64,000 bases of DNA. Origin: Straminergon stramineum (taxonomy: Eukaryota > Streptophyta > Bryopsida > Hypnales > Calliergonaceae). Position 1 is the stretch's first letter; the number at the start of each line of letters is the position of its first letter. The stretch covers positions 6,081,001 to 6,145,000 of the forward strand of contig OY987265.1 of the NCBI GenBank assembly GCA_963920665.1, read 5' to 3'. This document shows positions 34,902 through 45,227 of this stretch, one piece after another. The position numbers and the translations under genes were made by a program. A model generated the notes under the pieces. The model was not told the origin of the DNA. It worked only from the letters and a program-made list of their open reading frames with translations, and searched no databases.

Positions 34902-35316
34902 GGGCATACAACCCATTATTTTCCAACCACTAAAGCAATTACACATATATGGAGGGGGGGGGGCTTGCGTGGGGGAAATTTTTCCATGTGTACAGATATA
35001 GAGTTAGGAAGGATTCCATAATTTTCCAAAATTTTATTTCTCAAAACAAAATTACTCTGAATTTTTTAGCTCAAGATTCCATTCATCCCATATTGGTCAT
35101 ATAGGTCCTCCTCTTTCCAACCAAGAGCTGGTTGCAAAATTGACCAAGATCTAGTTATAATATTGAGAGTCTTGTAGCCAATCATATTGTGCCACAACTT
35201 CACCAGGAACTGTGCCATAATTAATTACTGCTAATCAGTACAAGAGAAAAGATTCTACAAGGCGGAAATGGGGGGGTGATGACGGTGATAGGAAAGGTTT
35301 TGGCTACCATACCCTC
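34902..35316 (+). mobile_element. TA-site MITE, family B (copy 2, diverged)
   Basis: It aligns along its length with the intronic copy at 16803: AACCACTAAAGC, a poly-G tract at about 34954-34964, GGGGGAAATTTTTCC, GAGCTGGTTGCAAAAT, and AATATGAGAGTC-like blocks. The left end GGGCATACAACCCA follows TA. The right end (about GGCTACCATACCCT) is degraded, so the boundary is approximate. Non-coding. Confidence 0.65.
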
Positions 35317-35702
35317 CATAATTGTAATTGTACCTTGAAATTGGAATTGGGCTACTTTACCTCTCACAGAGTTCATCACCTACCCTGTGCAGTTGTAGTC
35401 CATCTGTACAATCAAGCAATAGGTACAGACAGATAATACTAAAGATTACTCGAGCAGTACCAACTATCATAAATAAAAACTATGCCAAAACTCATTAGTC
35501 GCGCACCATGATTGCAGGTCACGCAGTTCGAGATTCCCAGGGGAAGAGCTTGCCCACCTTCCTTCCGTCAGCCGCTGCCATCAGATGCCCCCAAATTCAG
35601 GCCTGGGTCCTCAGCTCCACAGCTACAGTAGAACAATAGCCTCGGAACTATTGCAATATTCGCGTTAAGAAAGATCAGTACAGGCGCTCCGGCCGGTGAC
35701 AC

Positions 35703-36374
35703 TCACAAATTAGGTTGCCTCACACTAATTTCTCAACATAATTTGACACTATATAAATATTTTCAGTTATTGTACAAGAATGCACTAAGGGAGTCGACCC
35801 CTTACTAATCACAAACCCAATCTAGCAACATAGGGTGGAGTAATTTCAATCAGCACGTGATTAGCAACAATTAATGCTAGCACAGTTCCTAGGCAGTTCA
35901 TGGTACATTATAATTGGCTACAAGACTCTCAAATTTGGACCTAGCCCTTCTTGGATTTTGCAACGAGCCCTTGGTTGAAAAGAGGAAGGTTTGTATGGCC
36001 AATATGGGTAGAACAGAATCTTCAGCTTAAAAATTCGTAGTAATTATTTTGTAAGGAAAAAAATTCTGAAAAATTCTGGAAACCTTATGAGCTCTATTTC
36101 TACTTATAGGAAAAATTTCCCCACTGTTGAAACCTCCCTTGCAGTATGTGTATTTGCTTAAGTGGTCAGAAATGGATTGGCTCCCTTACTTTTGAATTAG
36201 GTATTGTTGTAATTGGGGGACTTATAGTCTCAAACATCTTTTTGAAAACAAATGGAAATATCTCTAGAAGTTTTTGTTGATTTTGATGGCTTGTAAAGTA
36301 CTCCGTACTTCGTAACTTTCTTGTGGCAAGGCAACCTCATTGTTAAGGCAACCTAATTTCACTATTTTGTGTAG
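35703..36374 (-). mobile_element. MITE family A, interrupted by a family B insertion
   Basis: The left part (35703-35787) starts ACTCACAAATTAGGTTGCC and the right part (36187-36374) ends AGGCAACCTAATTTCACTAT, the inverted terminal repeat of family A. The interrupted middle matches the uninterrupted copy at 61575-61809 (inverted): there CTACTTTTGAATTAAGT is continuous, here it is split after CTA by the family B element. TA follows the right end. About 270 bp without the insert. Confidence 0.7.
35788..36186 (-). mobile_element. TA-flanked MITE, family B (copy 3), nested in family A
   Basis: Inverted relative to the intronic copy at 16803. It starts AGGGAG, ends CTCCCT, and is flanked by TA on both sides (35786-35787, 36187-36188). 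Comparison with the intact family A copy proves that a single TA was duplicated on insertion. At 399 bp it is almost the same length as the 395-bp intronic copy. Non-coding. Confidence 0.85.
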
Positions 36375-36460
36375 AGTAGACTACATCTAGATATGAATCT
36401 GAATAATGTAATGAAAGGGTTGGGCAACAGAAAACAATTTCCATGGTGAAACTAAATAAC

Positions 36461-36705
36461 TAAATAGTGAAATTAGGTTGCCCCACACTCATTTTTCAAC
36501 ATTCGACACTATATGAATATTTATTGTTATTCTATAATAATACCTTACTTTTTAATTAGGGAATAGGGATTGTTGTAATTGGGACTCATGAACCTCCTTG
36601 TGTACAAGTGGAAATATTTGTTGACTTTCATGTCTTGTCATGGAATTTTCTTGGGATAAGGCAACTTCATTGATAAGGCAATCTAATTTCATTATTTAGA
36701 ATAGT
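36461..36705 (-). mobile_element. MITE family A (copy 2)
   Basis: The left end TAAATAGTGAAATTAGG and right end CTAATTTCATTATTTA form the family A inverted repeat. Internally ACACTATATGAATATTTAT, TTGTTGTAATTGGGACTCAT and AAGTGGAAATATTTG match the other copies. About 245 bp, 85 bp downstream of another family A copy. The left target site is obscured by a local duplication (ACTAAATAACTAAATA). Confidence 0.7.
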
Positions 36706-36944
36706 TATATCAAAGTTGGTTAAGGCATGATTCTTATTGGTCTATTTACAGAACTGCAAGCCACACTTGAATCCTGGCGGGGGACCAAGGCATTAGAGGA
36801 ATTTTGGACTCTCTGAAGTGCCGAGAGGGACCCTCATTGCATTATATTTATTTTGCTTGAGGAACTTTTCCCCTATTTCTACACTTAGTCACTTCCAAAT
36901 GTTAGAGCATTCACTCTCAACTACTATTAGTTAGGGTTGTGACT

Positions 36945-37206
36945 AAGGTTTTTTTTTGGCTTTTTGGTGCCAGATTGCACCAGAAAAAATAATCTAACTA
37001 AAAAATGCCAGAAAAAATGTCAAAAAACTTGGATGAAATTGCCAAACAATTTTGAATTAAAAAAAATCTTAGATGAAATCACCAAATTGTGAATGAAAAT
37101 CATAATATACATCCAATATGTGGATGAATGTTGTAATTTGGAGCACTACTATAACATTTAATATCGCCACTTTGGCACTTTGTAAAAAATGAAAAAAAAG
37201 CCCTGA
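36945..37206. mobile_element. Mutator-like MITE, family H (copy 1)
   Basis: Flanked by TTGTGAC direct repeats (36937-36943 and 37207-37213), extendable to 9 bp with mismatches. The ends are T-rich/A-rich inverted sequences (GGTTTTTTTTTGGC / GAAAAAAAAGCCCTGA). The body shares GCCAGATTGCACCA, GGATGAAAT and CGCCACTTTGGCACTTT with the copy at 54243. 262 bp, non-coding. Confidence 0.65.
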
Positions 37207-37719
37207 TTGTGACAAGTGTTGTTTTGATATTTGAAAGCACTCTTGAAGCACCTCCCTCTAACAATTGTGGAATAGAAAAATAAAAAATACTTTTAAAACT
37301 CTCGATATTCACACAAAGTGAATCTTTGTTTTGTCAAAAAATTCCCTCTTTTGAGTAGCTTCAATAGGCTCCAGAAATAGACTGGCTTGTCAAACCCTAG
37401 CAGCCCTCAGAAGAGTCCAAAATTTCTCTAATGGTGCATTATTTAATGGGGCGCCGTTTGATCAGTCCAATTCCATGGTCGAATAACTTCGAACGAAGTG
37501 ATAACCTCTCAGTCAGTCACCCGTGATTTGAATCCTCGGTACTTGGAAATAGTAAAAACAAAAGCTTGTAACCGCATCATCATTACAATCATCTGAATTG
37601 CACGATTCGTGTTGCTCTGTACCAGGCTGAATAGTCGTCGCTCCCCCCCCCCCCCGCCTGCACGATATCGGAAGTACAGTAGTTTGCGGCAAATGAAATC
37701 CCTCTCCAGTCAGGCTGCC

Positions 37720-38010
37720 AATGAGAGTAATCGATATCGGAAGAAGTTTGCGGGCAGTACCTTGTTCAGTCTGTACAACTATAAAAGAGACTGGAGGAAA
37801 GGCTCCAATTCAGGTTCTTGAACTCACAGCCGGGTCCATTGCGGGGACCGTTGTTCCTCATACTGCATGCTTCGGGCTGCATTGCATGTTCAATGCTCAA
37901 ATCTGTTGCTAGCTGGTTAAGTAGCGTGCTCTTCTGCACTGTCTCTGTGCCCGCGTGCGCAGTATTCCGTTTTCTCTAACTTCTGATCTCGTTGTGGTAC
38001 ATTTTCATTC
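37720..38010 (+). pseudogene. Copy 1 of an unrecognised recurrent coding-like segment (family G)
   Basis: The translation carries TGGKAPIQVLELTAGSIAG, which recurs as TGGLSSIQDFELIAGSI at 38821 and as TGGMSPIQVFELIAASIAGF at about 50070. Downstream nucleotides (CATTTTCATTCCTCGTG) also match the other copies. Amino-acid similarity kept across four copies in one frame suggests descent from a protein-coding exon pair, probably membrane-associated. Stops and frame breaks show that this copy is not functional. I do not recognise the family. Confidence 0.45.
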
Positions 38011-38118
38011 CTCGTGTATTACACGGGAATTAGTGTAACCTATCTCTCTTTTTTCTCTGAGGTGATTGATCATAAACTGATCAGTGCATACACGCTTCGT
38101 TGTAAAGCACGTTTTGTG

Positions 38119-38247
38119 ATGAATTCAAGGGCAATCAACTTGTTGAGGCACATGGCCGAGTTCGACATTGACGACGGTCTACTAGACCCCGTCACACTTC
38201 CTCCACCGATCGACATCCCCAACCTCGAGCAGCAAGATGTCATGTAA
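38119..38247 (+). CDS. Short uncharacterised reading frame
   Basis: Forty-two codons: MNSRAINLLRHMAEFDIDDG..., ending NLEQQDVM. The composition (acidic, Pro-rich LPPPIDIP) looks protein-like and may be the last exon of a decayed gene together with the family G segment just upstream; a candidate acceptor is TTTTTTCTCTGAG at about 38061. No family was recognised, and no copy of this part was seen elsewhere in the window. Confidence 0.25.
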   Translation: MNSRAINLLRHMAEFDIDDGLLDPVTLPPPIDIPNLEQQDVM

Positions 38248-38763
38248 CTCAGTATTATGGAGGTCAGTCGTCTGTCGATCTTGTTTTGATTTAATTTTGT
38301 TTTCAGTTTAAATTCCACGGCACGTTTGACCCAGAATTTTGATTATTCTTGTATAAGATAGAGATGCAATTAAGAAGGGGTCGGTATTCATTGGTCGGTT
38401 CACGATGCTAGCTAAGTAGCTCCTGGAGTTACGTTTGAAAGGTGGTTGTGTCAGAGATGCAAGGCCGGGGAGCCGAGGTTATAATTCATACCGTACATCG
38501 ATCGGTTCAAGAGAATTGCTTCTGGAAAGGTACGGTGTGTTCGTGATGGGTGGGTTTCTCATGATTGTAATTGGTCGAATTGCAGTTTCAATGCAAGGTG
38601 CCTGCTCTTGAGTTTGGGAGAGGCCTGCATATATGGCTGCGCACCAAATAAAGCGAATCTGACCTCTGGTCAGCAGCGGCTAGAGGATTTTGGCTGGCAT
38701 CTTACAACGATGGTAATGTCGGTTGAGAAGACACCTTAAGGAATTAAAGACTTACAGGAGCTT

Positions 38764-38925
38764 ATGTTGTCAAAGATATCGGTAGTAGTTTGCTGGAGCC
38801 TTGTAGCCTTGTTCAGTCTGTTCAATACAAAAAAGACTGGAGGACTGAGTTCAATACAGGATTTCGAACTCATTGCGGGGTCCATTGTTTCTCTCATTAC
38901 TTCTGACTGCATTGTTCAGAAATTT
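38764..38925 (+). pseudogene. Copy 2 of family G segment
   Basis: An open frame from 38764 includes TGGLSSIQDFELIAGSI and then SLITSDCIV, matching SLITSGCVI in the copy near 50140. After about 38925 the similarity stops, and the frame continues by chance across the antisense of the hAT-type transposase relic. The junction is therefore a rearrangement point. Confidence 0.45.
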
Positions 38926-38982
38926 TCCGCCCTTGCATTGGATTGCAGCAATTCAGCCAATCTCTCCAGCTCAATATTCCTC

Positions 38983-40527
38983 TTAGGAATTTTGCTTAAA
39001 CATGAATGCAATTTGTTTAGGAGCTTCAATTTCACTAGAGGATATCATGTTAAAGCCAAACAAGACCTCTACATCAAGATCTATCCTGTGAGCAAGGCAG
39101 TGCATTCCCTGGTAGTGGGGTGCATGAAGTCCCTGCAACTGGACCGGCAAAACAGTCCTCTTTCCCTGCAGGACAGATGCTCCATCGGAGCCAAAGCAAA
39201 CCAACTTGTCCCGCGGTTTCTAGTTTGGTAATTCCCCCATCCCGTTCTAGAGCTCTGATCGATCAGCACCCTCGTAAGGTCAGGAGCAGTTCCACCCTCA
39301 TTCAGCCTCTCCAAGCTGAGAAGCAAGGGGAGCTTTCCCAATCCACACTGACATACATGGACGCTCATTCAAGCCTGATTATCAACGGTAGTTACCTTGT
39401 CGCAGCTCAAGGAGATGAACTTTGCAGCACTCCTCAGTAGCTTCGTTTTCTTTTTGCATGACTTAGTACATGCTTTCAGCAAATTCCCAACCCGAATCAT
39501 CTGTCCAGTGCTTGATTGGATGTCTTGGACAGCCCGTGCTGCAAGAGATCTCGCATGTTCTCGTATTCTCTCATGGGACGGCAATGGGAAAGCGAATAGA
39601 AAATTGTGGTCATTTGGACCTCCTTTCTCTTGGATGCGGCACCTTGAGCAACTTGCATTAGAATATTAGAGACTAGCAGGGCTGCATAAACTCTCTCCGC
39701 GCGCTTTCTTTTGCTTGGACTCAACGTTCAGGAAAGATTCACCCTTCTTCACACCCAATCTCAGTTTGTCCATCTTAGCTAGTGTCCAACCTTCAGGCTT
39801 CCTCAAATTATCAGCCTTAGCGTCAAGAAGGAATTTGTGTCCACAGACACGGCTGCAAATCAAGCATTTAACGTTGTCGTAGTTTCCATTTGATGCTGGA
39901 TCTTGCTTGCACCACGGGAACTTGAGAGACCAGGGGTCCTGATAATCTTTCCTGCCTGAACTGCGCACATCACACGTATTAGTATGGGATCTAGAAAATG
40001 TCAGTGAAAGAATGCAAAACGCTAAATTCATGTGATATGGCGACGTCTGTCAAGCCAAGGGAGAACAAGGAAACAGGCTCTATTTCCAAGGCGACGTGAG
40101 CCCAGCCAGGAGGATCAGGATTCAACATACTAGAAGACCGGCAAGCTAATCTAGGTGAAGCAAATCATCTCACAACCAGATCTGCATGAGATTAGGGTGA
40201 AATATGAATGGACTTACTTGCATTTCAGTTTAGGGGCTGTCGGAGTCGTCGTAGCTGTGACGATGCAATCCACATCGAGAGTCGTACTGCCTGGTTGCTC
40301 TTTCTGAGCAGCTGTGTCACTCGCTCTCCCAGGCTCATCACCGCACCCGACGTTTAAGCGGAAGTGTCTTGTGTAGCGGAGGAAGATGCAAATCCAGAAT
40401 TTGCTGGAACGCGAGTTACTGCTCTTGCGCCTTCGACTTCCGCCATAGCTTTCGTTAACATCTCTCCTCGACTCGATATCATGAGAACTCGTTGCTTGAG
40501 CATCTCAGGTTTCTTCTTTGGAGCCAT
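38983..40527 (-). pseudogene. hAT-type transposase relic (BED/TTF-like finger plus GSDGAS core)
   Basis: Read on the minus strand, exon 1 starts at 40527 (MAPKKKPEMLKQRVL, a basic nuclear signal) and ends at a donor near 40220 (TGCAA/GTAAGT). Exon 2 starts at 39960 and encodes a zinc-finger-like block (KFPWCKQDP...VKCLICSRVCGHKF), then FISLSCDKVTTVDNQ, then LLLSLERLNEGGTAPDLTRV, then MVCFGSDGASVLQGKR with GMHCLAHRIDL. These are the hAT-transposase core motifs of the DUF4371/C17orf113-like domesticated group. Breaks: an in-frame TAA near 40358, frame changes near 39500-39730 and 39365-39390, and a stop after 39081. The C-terminal dimerisation region is absent. It could descend from a domesticated host gene or a mobile copy; no element ends were identified. 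Confidence 0.75.
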
Positions 40528-40612
40528 GGCTGTCGTGATTCGTTAGAGCAACAACCCTACAGTCCCACTACAACAGCAAATTCTGCGAGGATCACAGGGA
40601 GACCGGCTGGCC

Positions 40613-40614
<2 letters not shown>

Positions 40615-40671
<57 letters not shown>
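40615..40671 (+). repeat. (CA)28 microsatellite
   Basis: An uninterrupted CA dinucleotide run of 57 bp just upstream of the alpha-amylase relic region. Confidence 0.98.
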
Positions 40672-40672
<1 letters not shown>

Positions 40673-40844
40673 GCGTCTCGCAGGTAGCAATGATATTTAG
40701 CCCCCTCCACGTGGGACCAGGGGGGGTATTCCGAAAAGAGGTCTTGAAATACCCGGGGGGTTTACGCAGGCTTAGGCTTCCAGCACTTGCTTTGCTCCTG
40801 GCTTTACTTTGAGCTCTTGCTTTGCTGTCGCTAGGGTTTGCATT

Positions 40845-40934
40845 ATGCGCCCCCGCAACAAATCGTCCTCCTTACACGATGGTGCTTCGCCGCCACCTTC
40901 ACGCTTGTCGCCAAGCTCTCCTCGAGCCTTAATG
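40845..40934 (+). CDS. Possible orphan first exon
   Basis: An ATG at 40845 begins 30 codons rich in Ser, Pro and Arg (MRPRNKSSS ... PSSPRALM) that end exactly at a donor (AATG/GTCAGT). The composition resembles a plastid transit peptide start, and it lies 310 bp upstream of alpha-amylase-like exons, so it could be that relic's first exon. This is inference; no motif proves it. Confidence 0.3.
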
Positions 40935-41243
40935 GTCAGTGCTCTACTGCTCTTAACCTTTCTCACTTTTTACACTCTCCGCAGAGGTGTAAATTCATCA
41001 AGCTTTTCTACTAGTTGGGTTGTAGGGTTTATGGTTTTTCTTTTATCTCAGTGCATTTTGGGTGCAATTTTCTTACGATTTGAGTTTTCTTTACTGTTTG
41101 GGTGAAGCCGTTGATTGCTAGATGTTCTACGTAATTTCTTCTCGTTGAAGTGGTTTAGGGTTCAGGGGAAATCCCGCATTCTTGTTGAAGTGGTACCATT
41201 ATTCAACTTAACCGACTTTTCTGTGTGGAGTGGATCGTCGCAG

Positions 41244-42640
41244 TTTACATGCCAGGGGATCTATACAACTTGAATTCTGCTTATGGAGTAGCGGAGGAAC
41301 TGAGACTCTGTATAAACGACATGCATAAACGTAAAATTCTTGTCAGTGTCACTGACCATTTAGGCCTTGCCTTCTCTCCATGTTGCAATTCTCTCGTAGC
41401 CCTCTATCTGTATTTCTCCTTCCTGTATTTCTCCTTCGCATGCTAACGGTCGGAGGAGTAATGTACCTGTTTCTCCAGATGTCTCACAGCAAACTTTCTT
41501 GCTGCAGGTTCTAGGAGACGCAGTCTTCGATCATTGTTGCGCACAGAAGCAGGTGATGCAGCGTGACTGGAAAATCCATTCTACTTCCCTTGGAAATTGA
41601 ACCTGATTTGCTTACCTTTTTTTTACTGTATCTTAACGTTAGTATCAAGGTTTTGAGTATATTGAGACAGAAACGTAGACAATATCATAAAGAAAAAAAT
41701 TTCCATCATAAAAATGATAATGGAGGATAACCCAAGGTTCATAATGCTGACCAGCTCATTGAGGTTTTGCACTAGACTATTTTATTTCAGCTGTGAAATT
41801 CTGTGAGCATTTCTATACTTGCGGAATTACTTGCGAGTGATATGAATGCAGATACTCACCGGCAAAGAATGGTGAACTGGATCAACGCCGCTGGTGGCAC
41901 ATCATCAACGCTTGATGTCACAACTAAGGTACGCAGAATCCTCGAGATGCTTTATATTGTACGCCTCTGGCGCATATCAACAATGCGTGAATCGATCAGA
42001 ATGATTTTGGACCCCCTTCTGTCAAGCTTTATTCACTTGGTTACTTGTCCATTCGACAGGGCATACTGCACTGAGCACTTCATGGTGAGTTCTGGAGATT
42101 ACACTCTCCGCGAGGAAAACTACCTGGATTGATGGGTTGGTGGCCTTCGCGTGCAGTCACGTTCATTGAGAATCATGATATGGGATCAACCCAGGTCTGT
42201 CATCTTTATCAAAGTCAGTGGAATTATTCCGCCTGTGTTATCTGGAGTTGTAGGACCGTAACAAGTAGGCACTTTTTCATTCTGGAGAGGCTGACATTGG
42301 CATGCGTTACTATTTACAGGGACACCGGCCGTTTCGTCGAGACAAGCTGATGATGGGGTATGCGTATATCTCGACTCATCCTGCGACTGTAAGTGCAATC
42401 AATCATGCAGCACCCTCAGTTTAAATGAAAATTTATCCAAATTATCAGTGCTATGGAGTTCATTTGAAGTTAGCAAATATCCATTGTTCTGTATACATGA
42501 CGATTACATCATGAATTTCCGTTCTGATTGTTGTTGTTACTCGAATGATTGGATTCTTCTGGCGTTGGTTGCAGGCTGTGGTTTGAGCTTTTCACAACGC
42601 TGTGAGCTTCGGGGAGCTGATAGCAATTTCAGGGTTAAGT
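41244..42640 (+). pseudogene. Plant alpha-amylase relic lacking catalytic exons
   Basis: Exon-like blocks with preserved splice sites: 41244-41341 (YMPGDLYNLNSAYGVAEEL), 41507-41552 (VLGDAVFDHCCAQKQ), about 41836-41928 (NADTHRQRMVNWINAAGG, DVTTK), 42132-42194 ([20 protein letters not shown]), 42320-42388 ([20 protein letters not shown]), and about 42574-42640 (AVV-stop-AFHNAVSFGELIAIS). These match glycoside hydrolase 13 alpha-amylases of plants, closest in wording to the plastid AMY3 type. The stretch between 41552 and 41836 should hold the exons with the catalytic Asp and Glu, and they are missing. The conserved Asn of the first amylase motif (DAVLNH) is Asp here, and the last block has a stop. 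Introns are kept, so it is a DNA-level duplicate. It cannot encode an active enzyme. Confidence 0.8.
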
Positions 42641-43129
42641 TTCTCTTGGGGACGTTGCCTGCACTTTGAAGCCCCGGCGTAGATTGAAAACTTTACTTGT
42701 TAAGTTTCATCAGCGGTGAGTCTTGTGTGCAGCAGGTTTCTGAGATTGAATAAATTAGAGATACATTCGAGATGCAGGCTGAGGCTTCAGAACTTCTTGG
42801 TAGTGAGTTCTTTTGTCAGGTGTAGAAGGGTATAAGTTGCGGATGTCAGGATGCATGTCTTGAACATTGTTCTTGAGTACTTAGGTTCAGAAGTAGATGA
42901 GTTTAGGATATTATCTAACTGAGGAGGTTTTTCGAGCTTGCGTTTCCCTGCTCTTTTCTTGATTCTACAAAGAGAAAAAGTTGAGAATGCAAGGAGTCTT
43001 GAGTTCTACATCATTATGTATACATTCAGTGGAGTAATTGAGAAATCGAACCTTGAGTCTGTTTTGGGACGAACTGTCGCGGGGCTTTTGATATTTCTCA
43101 TACTTCTGCTCTTCCCCAATTCGTCAGTT

Positions 43130-43330
43130 CAACTGTCACAAATTCATCCATCCAGAAGCAATTCATCCAAAAGTATGTCATCCATATACTCTCACTAAGT
43201 GAGTACTTTCATTCATATAGAAATGTTCTCATCCCAAGAAAATTCATCCAATATTTTGTCATTCATGTATCAAAACTTCATCCATTCAAACATTATTTCA
43301 TCAAGAAAATTGTCATTCGTTTGTCAATAT
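43130..43330 (+). repeat. Degenerate ATTCATCCA-type word cluster
   Basis: Words of the form TTCATCCA/GTCATCCA/TTTCATCC recur about ten times at irregular 12-30 bp spacing. Similar words appear again at about 44800-45090. It looks like decayed minisatellite or LTR internal repeats. Non-coding. Confidence 0.4.
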
Positions 43331-43499
43331 TTCATCCCCAGGCAGTTGAGGTCCTCAAAATACCAGATTTGGGGGGGGGGGAGTTACATGGGGGATTTGA
43401 GGCCGGGAAGTGAGACATTTGATGGAAGAATTGAAGATTACTTTTTTTCACTTCAAACTTCAAACATTGATTCTACAAAAACATAAAAAGTATGAAGCT

Positions 43500-44394
43500 T
43501 GATCTCTACTTTTGCAATTGTAAGTTTATCAACACTTAAGATGTAAGACCTATTTCCAACCAAGTTCCCATTTGTGCAAGATAGGGTGACCTATTTTCAT
43601 GAATGAAGGAAAGATGATGTTGGCCAGAGTCTTCATTATTGTGTGACAAATAACACATTGACATCTAATGAAGTTGTTAAGACCAATTTTTAGTTTTCTG
43701 CTTCTCAAAATAGTTTCATCTATAGTTTGAGAACAAGTTGAACTATAATCTACACTTCCTTAATTTCTACTAATTCCAAAATTGATGAAAAATGAGCAAA
43801 AATAGTGCAATCTTCAATATTTTTATTATCTAAGTTGAGAAAATTATTACCCTCACCATTAATCAATTGGACATATGCTAAAATGCTATAGGATTAGATT
43901 GTTTATTATACCATTATAACAATTGGTATTGGAAATTTTCAATTCTATAACTAGATTTCTTAACAATTTAGAATTTTTAATCATACTAAACCTCTTTCTA
44001 CTTATAATTTTTTCCAACCATGAATATTATTATTTTTTAAAATTTATTTATAAGTATTTTCAACTTATTCTTCAACATGTTATGGAGAGATGCAAGTTGT
44101 AGATTTGTAGGTCATACAGAGTTTTGGGTTAAAACTGTGAAAGATGAAACCTAACCATTTAGGAAGAATTGAAAACACTTTTAAAAAAATTCAAGCATTG
44201 TAATCTTGCAATTGGGAAAGTTTTTTACTCTAAAATTTTAGGAGGATGTACTTTAACAAGTTAACTAAAGGATCCTATAGTTGGATTTGTTAATGAATAA
44301 ATATAGGTGAAGATTTTAGTATTGCTTTGGATATGAGTATTTTGAAGCAATTTTGGGCCTAAAAACATTGCAATCTTTTAATGGTTAAAAAAAA
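43500..44394 (+). mobile_element. Diverged family D copy (left end unclear)
   Basis: The right portion (GATCCTATAGTTGGATTTG ... TTTTGAAGCAATTTTGGG ... CTTTTAATGG, then TTAA) aligns with the right ends of the copies at 32315 and 59655 (ATCCTATAGTTACATTC ... TTTTGAGTGG). The left end is not identifiable, so the start is approximate. Confidence 0.3.
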
Positions 44395-44754
44395 GGCTTC
44401 CAAATTTGATATCTGTTATGGACCTTCCACAATGAACTCCAATTAAGAACACAAAACATATTCATTAACAAAATGTTTTTACAAAGAGCTCAAACCATTT
44501 GACCATAGAGAGGGATCCATCTCCAAAGAGTCTCCTCACTCCCAAGCTCCATCTTATATAATAGAGACTATCAATAAAGACTATTAGTCTTTAAGATAGA
44601 CTAAGACTTCTTTTCTATCTTTAGCTTTCTATCCTTGGTTTTATCTAGAATCATCCACTAAAGTAAAAGTTTTAGTTGTACTTCTCTAAATCCTATCCAA
44701 ATCATTTCTTATCCAAATCTTGATCTTCTACTTGGAGTTGTCTAACTTCAAGTT

Positions 44755-44960
44755 CCAACATACTTCTCTTCTTCTGAGAATTGTCTAACTCCAGTGCACT
44801 AGTCATCCAAGTGAAATTGTTTAACTCCATTGCATAAATCCATCATCTAGAGATATTTATCTCCAAGCACTCCAATGCCCTTGTCATCCAATTGGAATTG
44901 TCTAACTCTAGTGCACAAATCCACCATCTGGAAAAATCTATCTCCAAGCAATCTTTGCTT
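44755..44960 (+). repeat. Tandem ~105-bp duplication in LTR-like DNA
   Basis: The block GTCATCCAAGTGAAATTGTTTAACTCC ... CATCATCTAGAGATATTTATCTCCAAGCA (given by position, 44807-44860) is followed by a second version (GTCATCCAATTGGAATTG... at 44883). The words AATTGTCTAACTCCAG and CTCCAAGCA are typical of decayed LTR DNA in appearance, but no paired LTR was found. Confidence 0.45.
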
Positions 44961-45199
44961 GTGCACTAGTGCACATTTCATTGTGGATTAGTTTATCCAT
45001 CAATGCATTTATCCATCAAAGGCCATGATATGAACATGATGATACAATCATCATAAATTATTTCATCTATCAATGCATTCATCCATCAAAGGGTTGTGAC
45101 AAGGATCATGCATTAGAAAAAATTTCAGCCCTCAAAGGGATGCTTCCCTTTGAGAAGTTCCCCTCAAAGGAATGCACAACCCCTTTGAAGAATAGTGGT

Positions 45200-45227
45200 C
45201 ACTATTCATCATCAATGATGAATAGTG
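45200..45227. repeat. Perfect short hairpin
   Basis: CACTATTCATCAT and ATGATGAATAGTG are exact inverted copies with a 2-bp gap. It lies beside further short palindromic pieces (CCCTCAAAGGG near 45130), suggesting the tip of a degraded inverted-repeat element. Confidence 0.6.
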
